Shown here in pieces: positions 12,301 through 24,010 of a stretch of DNA of 64,000 nt. The notes beneath the pieces are model-generated. The model searched no databases. It saw only the letters and a list, made by a program, of their open reading frames with translations, and had not been told where the DNA came from. The stretch is from NCBI GenBank assembly GCA_004794655.1, contig SMMW01000003.1:19610501-19674500 (forward strand), read 5' to 3'. This stretch comes from Marisa cornuarietis (lineage: Eukaryota > Mollusca > Gastropoda > Architaenioglossa > Ampullariidae). A program made the position numbers and the translations under genes. The stretch's first letter is position 1. Each line of letters starts with the position of its first letter.

Positions 12301-13311
12301 CTTTGTGTTAATAGGTGAGTAACATCAACACTGTGGTACAGTTAGCAATGGAGATGTTTGTTGTGCCTCAGTTAAATGGTAAGCATGTTTGTGAAACTTC
12401 TCGCTTTTCTTAGGTCTGCTCATCTGTAGATTATGTTTATTTATTCAATAAATCTTTAATAATGCTAACTCTTGCATAATGCACAAAATCAACATGCAAA
12501 GCCACTGCATAACTTTGTGCTTTGTGGGTCAGCCAAATGGCTGTGGGACCATGGCTTGACTCGTGATATTTTGACCAATGTGCTTAAAAGTGGGGTGGAC
12601 TAAGAACATCAACAGCATATTCTTATGGAAGGAACTTTTGAGAATCATGGTTGCAGCATAAAATGTTAAATAAAATGTATTTTTCAGAAGTGGGCAGTAG
12701 AGGTTTCCCCCTTCCTAAAGTTGACAGCCTGAAGTTTGTCAACTCTCAGCTTGAAATCTTGCAGGTAGGTATCACTGATGCTCAAAGATAAAATTGATTT
12801 GTTTTAAGCTGCAAATACATGAGTTAATGGTAAGGCATCCTTTCATTAGTTGATACCGAGAGATCAGACATGACAATTCTAACATTGCAAATTTATGAAA
12901 TACTTTTTTTCCTATCCAGTGATAGCAGAGTGGCAGCTGTCTATTCTGAGCTCATTTCTATTTAACAGTCATTGTTGATAGTGATGAGGCTCAAAGTTGT
13001 CAATGCTCAAGACAAGAATACACACTCTTAAGTCCAGTAAAACTGTGGGTGAGGTTATTACAGAGTGTCATTTTAAGTTTTCTCTCATTGACCAAGTGGT
13101 GTTCACCATGCAGCAATAATGACAGAACAGGATAATAGATTTTTAAAAATCTTACGCAGAATAGTGTACTTCTATAGATTTGTAAGTATATAGTATATTT
13201 CATAATACTTGTATGTCATGAAATTCAATGTTTTTTGGGGATAAACTGATGTTGTATATTGTGTTCCAGGGAGCTCTTATGGTTGCAACTGATGTACAGT
13301 ATGCTATCTGA
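3363..13311 (+). CDS. BPI/LBP-family lipid-binding protein, copy 1 (exon 1 not in window)
   Basis: Exons 2-14: 3363-3462, 3721-3849, 3964-4037, 4415-4633, 6727-6821, 9227-9403, 9736-9813, 10850-11017, 11396-11463, 11815-11857, 12315-12378, 12688-12764, 13270-13311. All have AG/GT borders and compatible phases, and the joined frame is open to a TGA. Family marks: ITWAANPSPPPFSP, a cysteine pair flanking the LFKGLLERKV helix, and the terminal GFPLPKVDSLKF and VATDVQYAI stretches typical of the BPI2 domain. Such proteins are secreted and bind lipopolysaccharide or other lipids through two barrel domains. The signal-peptide exon is missing here; it may lie left of the LINE inserted in intron 1. 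The loop after SWRVK is KTTGWIK, one residue shorter and less basic than in copy 2. It could be functional or a 5'-broken copy. Confidence 0.88.
4770..5369. other. Copy-1-specific intron 5 sequence, unassigned
   Basis: This stretch of intron 5 is absent from the homologous intron of BPI copy 2. I see no convincing coding frame, terminal inverted repeat or RNA gene. It is probably part of the same or an older insertion as the adjacent LINE fragment. Confidence 0.4.
5370..6125 (-). mobile_element. RTE-like LINE 3' fragment (decayed)
   Basis: On the minus strand this reads as the reverse transcriptase from VRQGCPLSPVLFDIFLEN through the catalytic box LRFADDIDLLS (about 5960) and KYMGATLTKDGC, followed by a tail with LLTIAHNRQEW and SAAASIYVPP. 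There is a stop before VSSFKYMG and an internal deletion near 5610. The tail resembles the fragment at 48868-49375. It lies in intron 5 of BPI copy 1 and has no counterpart in copy 2, so it arrived after the duplication or was lost from copy 2. Confidence 0.75.
7090..7870 (+). mobile_element. Decayed LINE reverse-transcriptase relic
   Basis: Conceptual pieces on the plus strand in shifting frames include ILAEMFKAF, FPKAWNGVAIVP, GFREEHSTIDNIF, CFVDCRKAFDS and VTQGCISLPILF, in the order of reverse-transcriptase motifs. Stops and frame breaks are frequent, so it is an old pseudo-element. It lies in intron 6 of BPI copy 1 and is not seen in copy 2. Confidence 0.65.
10290..10500 (-). mobile_element. 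LINE 3' tail fragment in BPI copy 1 intron 8
   Basis: The minus strand encodes a decayed LINE carboxyl terminus (LDWNAQGKRR, KQTWRRSVESEAKDAGTTWA). It is related to pieces at 15235-15480 and 49690-50000. Copy 2 reads straight through the equivalent site (near 34105), so this is a copy-specific insertion or a clean loss from copy 2. Confidence 0.7.
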
Positions 13312-15055
13312 ACATGGAACATGCAGGATTTATTTTTTCTGTAGATGAATATTTTCTTAATGTTAGTTTTGTCTTAGGTAGAATATTCAAATGAATTCAG
13401 AATATTTCACCTGACAATAGAGACTACAACTTGTTGTAGCCGATTTTACTTCCAGAATCATTTTACTTGCTCACAAAAATGTATTTGCAAAAGTTTGTTT
13501 CCCTGAAATTTGTTGTAGTCATTGTAGTTTAAATTTTGCTAAATATTGTTGACAAACCACCTTGAAAAGAAGATGAAGCATTTTGTTCCTCATGCAAAGT
13601 TTTCAAAAGTTTGTGTAAGTGAATCATGCTTGGTGAAGACTGAGTGATTGTAAACTAGTGATGGTCATTCAAGGAAGAGGCTTCACAAAGCTTAGATCCA
13701 GCTGTGTTGTGGGTGAGCACTGTGAATCAGTCAGCTGCCTACCCATGACAACAAACAGTAATTATTTCTTTGGTTACAAAACCTGAAATTTAATGTAATC
13801 CATGCCAATATATATATATATATATGTATTGTAGATGCTCAACTTTTTCAGTCTTTGAATAGATTGTCTACCATTCATTAATATACATAAACTCTAGTCA
13901 AGCAAATTTTGTAATATGATGGTTGGACTGAAATTTTTTAGAAAAATATTAATTACTGTGTGTGTAATGTTTGCAAGAATTCGTAATATTAGGAATAAAA
14001 AGACAAGTATATTGCAGTTCCAAGGAATGCACTTTGTGCAAGCCCTAAAGCATCCTACTTAGATTATCTCAGAAGCACCTGTATTGTCTGTGCTCTTGTA
14101 ACATGACTGGGAGCACATGATAAGCAGAATCCTGTCTTTTAATATTCAAAGAGGGACGCCTGTGCCCCATCCACTTTATTTATCCCCAAGGGCAATTCCA
14201 AATGCAGTAGAGGTTGAAGTTTGAATATTAAGATATATAATCATATTTAGTTTTTTTTTGTTTTTTTGTTTTTTGTTTTTTTGCCTACACTGTTACAATT
14301 TTTTCAAAGTGATCTAATTTCATGTGCACCAGGGGAGCAACATCAAAGTCATTTTTAAAGAGTTAAAGACTTTTCCATAACGATGTTTATACAAGATTTA
14401 TTAGGAATAATTTTTATGGTACAGAGGTGGAGAACTGCAATTAAATGAGATGCACACTAATTTGTATAGCACACATATATAAAATGAAAAATTAAGTTAA
14501 CTGAAATTATTATGGCCAATACAAATCTCAGATAAGTGCCTAGACCATTTTTTTTCAAAATTTTGACAATAAATGTGACAATAAAATTAATGAGCTCTGG
14601 ACAATTTCATTTTTAATATTTTTAAGTTTTCTTACACTAACTCACTTGAGTCAAGTGAATACTACTCCTCACTTCCCACTCAGTTTTCTCAGTTTTGCAC
14701 AGCAAAACACTGCTGTTCTCATTCTCCAGCTCTGACAAATTCCTATCCAATAAACACTGATTCTTATATGATTCTGCCATGTAAAAAAGGGGAAGTGATG
14801 GGAAATATTCATATACTACACATATAACAGGACATCAAAGACACATCACATCAAAAGATATCTCACATATGAAGCCATTTCTATTATTTTGAAAAATCAG
14901 ATATTCCAAATGTATTAAATGCATTTATCAAGTAAGGATAATATACCTATATATTTACCAAGTATACTAAAATACTTTAAGTAAGCAAAACATATTACAA
15001 GAATATACATGCATTTCTTCATAACACTTAAGAAAATATATACAGATCCTGGGTG
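13312..15055. other. 3' flank of BPI copy 1 (probable 3' UTR and intergenic)
   Basis: Noncoding and homologous to 36877-39352. It contains a (TA)n run near 13810-13826 and AATAAA hexamers at about 13994 and 14566 that could serve polyadenylation; neither is clearly preserved in copy 2. No coding frame is convincing. Confidence 0.5.
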
Positions 15056-15234
15056 CGGTGAGTTATCCCAGAAGGGACATTCGGGGTTTTTCTTTATCGT
15101 TATGTGATGTTCGAGATGGCGGGTAAGCCATGTAATTTGTGTTAAATCAATACAGTTGTCATCAAAACTACAGGAGTCTTGTGTTGGTCGGATGAAAGCT
15201 AGCAGCATGGTAATGGTGTCATAAGTGGTGTTTT

Positions 15235-15480
15235 GTTCCTTGTTACTCCTCGAGGAGCATAGGGCCATAACAACTCCTCGCAGGCAGACCCGGTTTGGGG
15301 CAGCCCCCCTCAGTTTGGGCCTATGGGGCTCCGGCATCCTTTGCTTCTACTGATCTTCTCCAGGTCTGCTTTAGCCTTCCAACTCTCCTCTTCCCCAGAG
15401 GGCTCCAGTCAAGTGCCTGCCTGGCAATGATGTCAGCTGCGCAGGGTGTGTCCTATCCAGCCCCACTTGCACCTTTTGAT
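15235..15480 (-). mobile_element. LINE 3' tail fragment
   Basis: It shares TTGTTACTCCTCGAGGAGCA and neighbouring sequence with the fragment at 10290-10500 and encodes a decayed carboxyl terminus on the minus strand (MPEPHRPKLRGAAPN, VVMALCSSRSN). It sits immediately outside the left duplication copy. Confidence 0.65.
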
Positions 15481-15594
15481 GTCTTGACTATATAGTGGCA
15501 TTCTGGTTATAGTTCTTTTCCACAGGCTGCTAAAATCGGAAAGTTAGTTACTCAGCAACAATATGACCTACCCTGGGAAAGTTTGTCCTAACTC

Positions 15595-15725
15595 AGGGCA
15601 AACGTCACTCTCTCTCTCTCTTTCTTTTTTCCTTTACCCGTGTTTTCCCTTTTATCCTTTGTTCTCCCAATTTTTTTTTTCGTTTCCTGTCTTTCTGTCT
15701 GATGTTCTAATAAAGAAGAAAGAGG
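15595..15725. repeat. Pyrimidine-rich dispersed repeat, copy a
   Basis: It shares long similarity with 24225-24355 (CTTTACCCGTGTTTTCCCTT versus CTTTACCCGGGTTTTCCCTT, then TTTCCTGTCTTT and AGAAGAAAGAG). The two copies are in direct orientation and bracket the block of nested LINEs. Confidence 0.7.
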
Positions 15726-16370
15726 ATCGCCAAATTTCTCCGCTGTTGATGATGATGATGATGATGTCCATTTGTAATGCGCAGGTATCCATTCGGAAGA
15801 ATGCTCATTGCGCAGCAAATACAAAATAAATTTTAAAAAATAAGAAAAAAAAATAAAGTAAATAAATAGATAAACACCAGGAAAGTAAAAAATAAAGACA
15901 CAAGTGTTGCTTGGTTGTTTAAGTTTAAGTCCGTCTTAAGTAAACAGATGGGTCTTCAGTCTTTTTCGAAACGTGGTTGCTGAGGTGATGGTGGACAATG
16001 ACGATGGCAGAGCATTCCACAGTTTAGGTGCCGCGTTTATGAAGGCCCTGGCTCCAGTGCGCTTCTTGTTTGTGTCTTCCACTGCAGGGAGACAGAAGCG
16101 TGACTGGGAGCCAGAGCGCAGACCACGTGACGGCCGGTAAGGAGGAACTACCTCTTGTAAATATTCAGGAGCAGTTTTAAACATGCAGGACTGTGTAATC
16201 GAAAGCACTTGTGATCAATGCGCTTTTTTACTGGGAGCCAGTGAAGGCTCTGTAGGATAGGCGTGATGTGCTCAGTGGACGACTTTGCACGGGTGACAAT
16301 CCTGGCGGCTGTGTTTTGAACTCTTTGGAGTCGATCCAACTGCGTAGCAGGTATACCCCACAATGCACTA

Positions 16371-19151
16371 TTACAGTAGTCTAATCTTGATAATATGGTA
16401 GCATGAACGTTGATCTACAACGTTCATGATGGTAGCCACAGCAAGTGAGTTGGCAGCAGCTTGAGTCAGCATGGGCCGTAGTCTACCTAAAGTCCTCAAA
16501 AAGTAGTAGGATTTTGCCACAACAGAACTAACATGATTACACATGGAGAGCTCTGCATCAATAAACAGCCCGAGGTCCCGGACACAGTCAGCAAAGGCTA
16601 TGGAGGCGTCACCGACCTGCACGGCACTAATGCCGATCTGCTCCCTTCTGGCCCTGGGGCCGCACAGTAACGCTTCTGTCTTGTCGTCGTTGAGTTTAAG
16701 ACGATTCCTGGTCATCCACGTCTTCACAGCAACACAACAAGATTCAAGTCGTTGAAGCGCATTCCTAGCCACTGCTGGGTTGGGGGGAAAACTGTTCAGA
16801 ATCTGTGTATCGTCCGCAAAGAACTGTCGTCCCATCTGAAAGCGTTCAATTACCTGTCCAAGCTGTGAAGTATATACAGAAAATAATAAGGGACCCAGAA
16901 CGGATCCCTGTGGTACGCCACACACCAGAGGAACTGCCTCAGAGCTTGCAGAGCCGACAATCACTCTCTGAGATCTATCGGCAAGATAGGAGTCAATCCA
17001 CTGCAGCGCAGCGCCCTGGATACCAGCCTCCGATGACAGTCTCTGGAGCAGCAGGCGGTGGTTGATGGTGTCAAATGCACTACTCAGATCGAGTAATACT
17101 AACAGCACTAAGTTGCCAGAGTTGACACTACAAAGAATGTCATTGGTCACACGAAGAAGAGCAGTTTCTGTGCTGAAGCCAGGACGATATGCTGACTGAA
17201 ATTTATCTAGGCAGCCATGAGTAATAAAATGGGTCATAAGCTGTTCTGCGACCACCCTCTCAAGTAGCTTGGAAATATATGATAAATTTGACACTGGACG
17301 ATAGTTTTTACAGTCAGAGGGAGCCAGGTTTGCCTTTTTCAACAAGGACTTGACAACAGCCTGCTTAAAACACCGTGGAACACAACCTGCTCTCAAACTG
17401 GCATTAATAATGTCCAAAGTGACAGGAAATAGAATGTCCAGAAGTTGAATAACAAATTTAGTTGGTACAGGATCCACAGCACATGAAGTTTTTGTTGATC
17501 TTGCTACAAGTTTCCTCAAGTAGCTCTCATCAATAGACGTGAAAGAAGTCAGCAGTACACCAGCAAATGGCACAGAATAGTCTTCCTCACACTCTGGCAA
17601 CTCACAAGCTGCACTCTCAAGTCCAGCACTAATTTCCTTTATCTTATTAACAAAGAAGGAAGACAGCTGATCAGCAGCTGACTTGACATCCACCTCAGGA
17701 AGAACCAGACTAGTTCCGTTCTTACCCAGCAGGCTGTTCACAATGTCAAAAGTCTTTCTGGGATTTTTACTCGCAGCCTCTAGCTGCTTCTGCACGAATA
17801 ACGATTTAGCCTTTTTTACAGCACATACATATTTATTTCTGGCTAACTTATACAGCTGTCTGTCAATCTCAAGTTTGGTCTTCCTCCACTTTTTCTCTGC
17901 CAGCTGTCTCTGTTTCTTGGCTTCACTCACCCCCTCACAAAACCACGCACAATCTGGTCTATCTACAACAATTTTGCTAACTACAGGAGCATGCTTATCA
18001 AGCAGCCCTGATAGAGTCTGATTACATAACTCTGCTAACTGATCAACATCTGTGGGAGGATCTAATAACAACTTTGACTGAAGCAGGTCTTCTCTGAAAA
18101 CATTCAGGTCAATTTTCTTCAAATTTCTACACAAAACAGATGTCTTTTTACGCCTTGGTCGAGAGAGATCAGTCACCAAGAACTGCACAAAATGGTCTGA
18201 AATAAAAAAATCCTCCACAACAGCTGACTTGACCAGTGACTCTGATGGCGCACGAGTGATAACCCAGTCCAGAATGTGTCCAAGTCTATGAGTTGGTTTT
18301 TCAATCAGCTGACAAAGACCACGGCTAGCTAAAGCCTCAATCAAACGCTTCACATCACTATCTTGAGGTCTATCAAAATAAAAATTTACATCCCCCAAAA
18401 TAAGAAACTGCTCCTTTGTGAGTAAACTGTCCAGCAGCATGGCAAACTCCTCATGAAACAGAGAATCTGAAAGCTGATTCTTTTTACATGGAGGAGGTCT
18501 ATATAAACAAATGATCTCTAATGTCTGCTTGGCTAATGTCAGTCTTGCTGTTATATACTCAAAGGACCTGTACTGTGTTTGTCTCTTCAGCACTGTAAAC
18601 TTCAGGTGTAGTTTAAATAAGACACCAACTCCACCTCCACTCCTACCACTCCTGGGATTATGTGCAAACGTATAGCCCTGTGGTGTAAGGTCTTTGATTA
18701 CTGGTTCATCGCCTATCTCTTTTAACCATGTCTCTGACAAGAAAAGTGCATCAAAGTCATTTTCCAGCACTAAATCATGAATGTCCACAGCCTTGTTGCA
18801 GACTGACTGCACATTTAAGTGACCAACACATATACTTGTCACACTTTTCTTTTCTGTTGAAAGTCCCCCACTCTTTGACAAAGAAATATTCTCATTAAAA
18901 TTTCGGTCACATTTCTTTTTCCCACCATTTGTACCTCGTATGGTGCTTAGGTGTAGTGGTGGTGGAAATTTACGTTTGTCGTTAAGACCGTATTTCCTCA
19001 GCCGGCGCTGATCGAACTCCTCCTCTCCTACCTCTCTTTCGCTTTTTTTTCTGATGGACGGCCAAGTCTTTAGGTAGGATATCAGTTGGAAAGGTGGAAG
19101 TATCAGGGTGGAGGGTCGCCGAAGTCGAAGAGAGTGCGAAAAGGTACTCAC
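16371..19151 (-). pseudogene. CR1-like endonuclease-reverse transcriptase, frameshifted near the C-terminus
   Basis: The frame of 926 codons begins at an ATG at 19151. The amino-terminal part is a basic leader, then an exonuclease-endonuclease-phosphatase domain (GHLNVQSVCNKA, LFLSETWL, GGGVGVLFK, LYRPPPCKK, LILGDVNFYFDRP, ISDHFVQFL). The reverse transcriptase follows, with NYRPVSNLSYISKLLERV, FQSAYRPGFSTETALL, LLDLSSAFDTINH, GVPQGSVLGPLLF and the catalytic FADDTQI. The last 20 or so residues are foreign, produced by a 34-base insertion at 16402-16435 that shifts the frame; the original continuation (LWGIPATQLDRLQRVQNTAA) resumes in another frame. All active-site boxes are intact. A separate frame from an ATG at 19164 overlaps the 5' end and may be a short ORF1 remnant. 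Confidence 0.85.
16395..16435. repeat. 27-bp perfect hairpin flanked by 7-bp direct repeat
   Basis: The direct repeat ATGGTAG lies at 16395-16401 and again at 16429-16435. Between them, 16402-16428 is a hairpin with 11-base arms CATGAACGTTG and CAACGTTCATG and the loop ATCTA. Removing the hairpin plus one repeat restores the expected LINE frame at this point, which shows directly that a 34-base insertion took place. Confidence 0.93.
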
Positions 19152-21954
19152 GGCTGTACGACATAGTGGAGGTCCGCCATCTTGTTAGTCAGTTTCACTC
19201 GAAGTCCAGGAAAATATACAAAACACAGCACAACCAAGCACACTGCATAGCGTTCACAAGTCCACTACCGTAGAAGTGAACCCTAACAATTCGATAAACT
19301 AAACTAACTAAGCAATTAATATGAAGAAAAACAGTAATAAAGCTAAAATGCTAGCGAGCCACAGCAAGTCGCCCTCGTGGTGAGCGTCCTTGACCGCTGA
19401 TCTGACAAAAGGGATGTGCTAGAGAAAGGCAGACCCAAATTGCGTGAAATGGGAGTCAAAACAGCTGGTGACCTCACGACTCGCCAACAACAGGTGTTAA
19501 AGGATCATCGCAGTCAGGGACTATATGCATATTACAGAGGCGACAGATTGATTGTAGCAGGACCTATACACATCACCATGACAACGCGGAACTACACTCT
19601 AGGTAACCAGCAGCGAGGGACAGTCCACACGGCACGGACAGCCGTACTCACCAAACAGGAGGAACCCCCCTCTTCAACCCAGCGACCAGCAAAAAGCTTT
19701 GCCGCAGCAGTTGGCCGGTCAGCAATAAATGCTTCTGATAGGTTGGACGACGTCACCACTCACTCCACATCGGGGACCCCAGCCACCGACTACGTCAAAA
19801 GGGTTGGCAGCTGCAACGGGCGTGTGTCAAGTTCACCACGAGCCACGGATTCCCTGCGGAAGGACACCTCGTCGTCACGGTCACGCCCCCGCACCACAAC
19901 CAGGCGGTCGACAACCCGTGACGAGCGTGAGCATCACTGGCAGGCCTAGTGGGCGTGTGCAGAACAGTGTTCAGCCGCACACTACTCCGAACCAGGGAAC
20001 CTGCAGGCGACAAGCAGGCTTGACAGAGACTGTTGCGAGTGGCCCCCACATTGCGGCATTCCACCAGAACTCAAACTCGTAATGGTCAGACTCCGACTCG
20101 ACGATACTGGGGATACGGGCATATACGGCCCGGCCCGTTTTTGTGCTGCTACTGTATCAGGTGACGAAAAACACTAAGGTTAGCAGTAATGATAGAAGTA
20201 ATCTGCTAACTGCAACTACAACTAGCACTTACTAGCTGTTTGAAGTTCCTTACATATAATATTGAAGGCTTGTTTAGACTAGATTCAGACTCATCAAGCT
20301 ACATTGAAAACTTTCCCTTTAGCCTCCTGGTTGATATATTTTGTTCTACCGTTCCACCTAACCTTTTTCCTAACCATAAATTTTTTTCTCCAGCTATCAA
20401 ATTACCTGAAGGAGCTGGACAACTGTCTGGTGGTGGTATTCTGCTTGTTAAAAAAGATATCATGCAATATGTTCAACAGCTAAAAATCGAGTACGATAAC
20501 ATGATTGCAGTACGCATTTCAAAAACACTTCTTCAAACTGAAACTGATATAATCTTGCTAGGTGTGTATATCCCTCTGGTGGACTCTCCATAATTATTAT
20601 AGAGATACAGACCGACGATTCTAAACATATGCCCGTAGAACTAGTCTTGGAATCAGAGTACAAAGCTGTTGCATGTTAGAAAACAGAAGCTATATGTTTC
20701 ATAAATATATATGGAATGATCAGCTGCTGAACATGTTTAGCAGTAAGATACAGTCTGAAGATGTGAAGGAGTGCCTTGAAGATGCTGTGCAACTTATACC
20801 TGTAGATATTAATATTGCGCTAGCCAGATTCATGAATGGTATATACCAAGGAGGTAGTTGCATGAAAAGAACTAAAACTATAAACAGCTTAGAATATTTC
20901 ATAAAAGTGATTCAGCTGAAGACAGATTAAGCTATATATGCAAAAGAGAAAGGAATATTAAAACCTTATTGCATAATAAAAGTAGCTCATAGAAAACAAC
21001 TTCTAAATACACTAAAGGATGGTCTGAAGTATCAAAGCATTTTCTGGGGAACCATTAAGTCTATTCAGAAAAAAGGTTCAAATATTAAACCTATCCCCAA
21101 GGAAAATTGGTATGACTATTTTCATAAGATGTTTAACATGTTCCCCTCGGGGTCTATAGCTGACTATGAACATGAACTGGCTGACATTGGCACAGTGGCA
21201 AAACGTAATGACAGATGCAATGATAGCAATTGGCTTAATGACCCAATTACTACAGAAGAAGTGAAACGTGCCATCTCCTTACTAAAGAATAATAAAGCAG
21301 CAGGTCCCTATAGTATAACTGGTGAATTCTTAAAGTATTCAATTAACACAGTAACCCCCCTTTTTAACTACATACTTCAATTACTTGTTTGACCATAGTT
21401 TTTTTCCAAGTGCGAGGACAGAAGCCATAATTCAACCTCTGCATAAGAAAGCTAACTTGTGAAATTAGAAACAAGGGACGTCATGGTATCCAGTTCTCTC
21501 CAGACCTTATACAACCGTTTATTTTACTGTTTGCCGATGATGTTGCCTTGTTTTCCGATACAGTAGTGGGTTTGCAGAATCAGTTAAATATCCTGAATAA
21601 TATGACTAAACATTTAGAACTTGAAGTAAATTTTGATAAATCGAATATTGTAGTTTTTAGAAACGGTGGTTTTATTTCAAAGAATTAAGAGTGGTTCCTG
21701 GAAAACAAAAAACTATTGTCAATACCTATAAATTTTTTGGACTGTATTTGTCAACTCGTTGTCTTTACTCAAGCCCTACAAGACCTTACAAGGAAAGCAC
21801 GGAAATGAGTAGCTAGTATCCTGAAAGAGTTATGGTCTTTAGATGATCGTAATCAATCATTATTTTTCAAATTATTCGATAGCCAAATACAACCAATACT
21901 GTTATATGGCTCTGAAATATGGGGGCTTAGTGCTGATATCAGCATTATAGAAAA

Positions 21955-22871
21955 AAACAGCAATGTTATCCACTTCAGTATAGTTCCCTTGGGCAGCTAC
22001 ACACCAATGGAGACGTTGTTTCCACTTTTGGTAGCAGCGCTGGAAGTCTTCAACTGGTATGGTCTTCAGCATGTCCGTTACACTCTTTTGGATGTTTTCT
22101 AAAGTCCCGAAATGACATCCTTTGAGGATATTTTTCAGCTTAGGAAAACGGAAAACGTCTCAGGAGCTGAGGTCAGGTGAATAGAAGGGTTGGGAAACCA
22201 CAGGAATGCCTTTTGAGGTTGAAAAATCTGTGACGGAGAGGGCAGTGTGACATGAGGCCTTGTCATGATGGAGCATCCATTTGTCTGCAATGTCTGGTCT
22301 CACGCGAATCACCCTTTTTCTGAGACGTTTCGCATGTGCAAATGTTCAGTCAAAATTTGATAAACAGTAAATCTGTTCAAATTTAATTGTTCACTCAACA
22401 TTCTTAATGTTAAACGACGGTCTGACCTCACAAGAGTGTTCACACTTTCGATGTTTTCGTCGGTTTTCGAAGTCGAAGGCCTCCCTGAACGGTGTTCATC
22501 TTCAACGTGTTCTCTGCCTTTCAAAAATGATTTGTGCCAGCGAAACACTTCAGCTCGGGATAAAGAATGTTCCCCATAGGCCTGTTTTAACTTTTCAAAC
22601 GTCCCACTTGCCAATTCTCCAAGCTTAACACAAAATGTAATGGCACTACCTTGTTCCAAATGGCGCTGGTCCAGTTTGCGTGACGCACAACTACAACAGA
22701 ACGTCACTAACTGCAGTCACAACAATCACGTGGTTAACTGAAGGAGTTGAAACTCACACTGAGCTATGGGAGGGGACTGATACACCTGCAAGCGGTCTAC
22801 CAACAGCGCAGTGTTACCAGATGGCTTGCAGTGTTGCTAGTCTCATTACTTTTCTACCACACCTCGTGTGT
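21955..22871 (-). mobile_element. mariner-like DNA transposon, internally deleted
   Basis: Inserted in the plus-strand LINE, it reads on the minus strand. The 5' end near 22871 carries a CACGAGGTGTGGTAGAAAAG terminus beside a TA-rich site. The transposase amino-terminal helix-turn-helix part is at 22707-22309 (FCVKLGELASGTFEKLK, VFRWHKSFLKGRE, DEHRSGRPSTSK, LTEHLHMRNV). The next recognisable part, near 22290, is WMLHHDKASCHTA followed by YSPDLSS, so the region with the first catalytic aspartate has been deleted. The 3' terminal repeat is not evident. It cannot be active. Confidence 0.85.
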
Positions 22872-23689
22872 ATATATATATATAAATATATACAAGATGT
22901 ATTAGATACTGGCTTAGACTAACTCAGCTCCCTTCGAACCGTCTGCCCAGGAAAGCACTAGTAATGTTAGAAAAGTTACTTCAAAACAATAAAACAACTT
23001 GGCTGAATCATATACTGATAACACTCTACAAATTTGGTTTTGGTAGTGTTTGGGAAAATCGAGGCGTTGAGAACGTAAAACTGTTTTAAGGGAGTTTAAA
23101 CTAAGGCTCATAGACTGTCATTAACAGGACGATAAACTTACCAGTAGCTCACGCTTTTCTGTATACTCTTCATTTAAAACATCTATTTCGTTTAGTCCAT
23201 ATCTCTCTGACCTCAGAAATATAGGCTTTAGAGACACTTTAGTCAGATTTAGATTAAGTATAACAAATCCTAAGTGTCACAAATTTAGGTACTTTAAATA
23301 ACAATTCTCCTTGCAATGTCCTTTTTGTTACTGTGACGAGACTGAACTTCACTTTGTACTTGTTTGTCCTAGGTATACTAATTTGAGAGAAGAATATATT
23401 CCACCGAAGTTCTATAAATTTCCAGCTCACTATAGATTCTCTGTATTTATGGCTGATAATATTCCAGGAATAACACGCAGCCTTGCCATTTCCCTTTACA
23501 AAGCATTAGAACGAAGGAATGAGGAAGTTGCACACTGGTATTTATTTGTTAAACACTTTTTGAGAGAATTTCAGTTACGATTGATGGGTTGTTTTTTTAA
23601 TCAAGAATGGCATAACAGAGTGAACTCTAGTCATAGGTTCTTTCCTATGACTTTTACAAATCTTCCACAATACGTTTCTTGAAGATATT

Positions 23690-24010
23690 AAGCATATTGG
23701 TATGAGCGATGCCCTAAGAAGATTTAAAATAGGCCACATTTGTACTGCTATTAATTAGCTCCGCTGTTGTTGTGTTGAAAATAATGATATAACTTGCCCT
23801 TTGTGTCAGGATGAAGAAACCTAAATACATTAAATGTTTGTCCATTGTATTTTGATTCACAAGAAAGCTACATTTCCGTAAAATATTACGAGTCCTTCTC
23901 TATTCAGATTCCAACATATAATGTTAGATACAAGAACTAGTATTTTTAACCCTCTAGCTGCATTTGTTTACAAAGCACTAGGCCGGAGAGATGACTCTGT
24001 AATATAACTT
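23690..24010 (+). mobile_element. Second LINE C-terminal fragment in series
   Basis: Behind the first zinc-knuckle-like end, a second related end can be read in broken frames: MSDALRRFKIGHICTAIN, ITCPLCQDEET and FVYKALGRRDDSV parallel CPFCYCDETE and LYKALERRNEEV upstream. Two related LINE ends thus stand in series, by nested insertion or internal duplication. Confidence 0.5.

Larger units (their letters stand above)
2995..15055 (+). repeat. Segmental duplication, left copy
   Basis: From AGGTTACAAGGG at about 2996 to a point near 15055, this stretch matches 28431-39352 in exons, introns and the 3' flank. Large differences are insertions or deletions: an unexplained block plus RTE-like LINE fragment at roughly 4770-6270, a LINE relic in intron 6 (about 6930-8575), a 0.2-kb LINE tail in intron 8, and shorter 3' flanking sequence near 14050 and 14170. 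Both ends of the match are sharp. Orientation is the same as the right copy (direct tandem arrangement with a 13.4-kb spacer). Confidence 0.92.
15748..19390 (-). mobile_element. CR1-like LINE, nearly full length, disabled
   Basis: The element runs from a 5' leader ending near 19390 to a 3' (ATC)n tail at 15748-15767. It has an endonuclease-reverse transcriptase frame (19151-16371) followed, in two other frames, by its own carboxyl terminus (16363-16148, then 16208-15936). The first break is a 34-base hairpin insertion at 16402-16435. The second is an apparent one-base loss near 16205. The carboxyl-terminal signatures LWNALPSSLS and FRKRLKTHLF are typical of CR1/L2-type elements. The 5' and 3' limits are approximate. 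Confidence 0.85.

Noticed and set aside
19795..20082. Overlapping frames on both strands in the LINE ORF1 region
   Set aside because: They are by-products of a GC-rich Ser/Thr/Arg segment of the plus-strand LINE.
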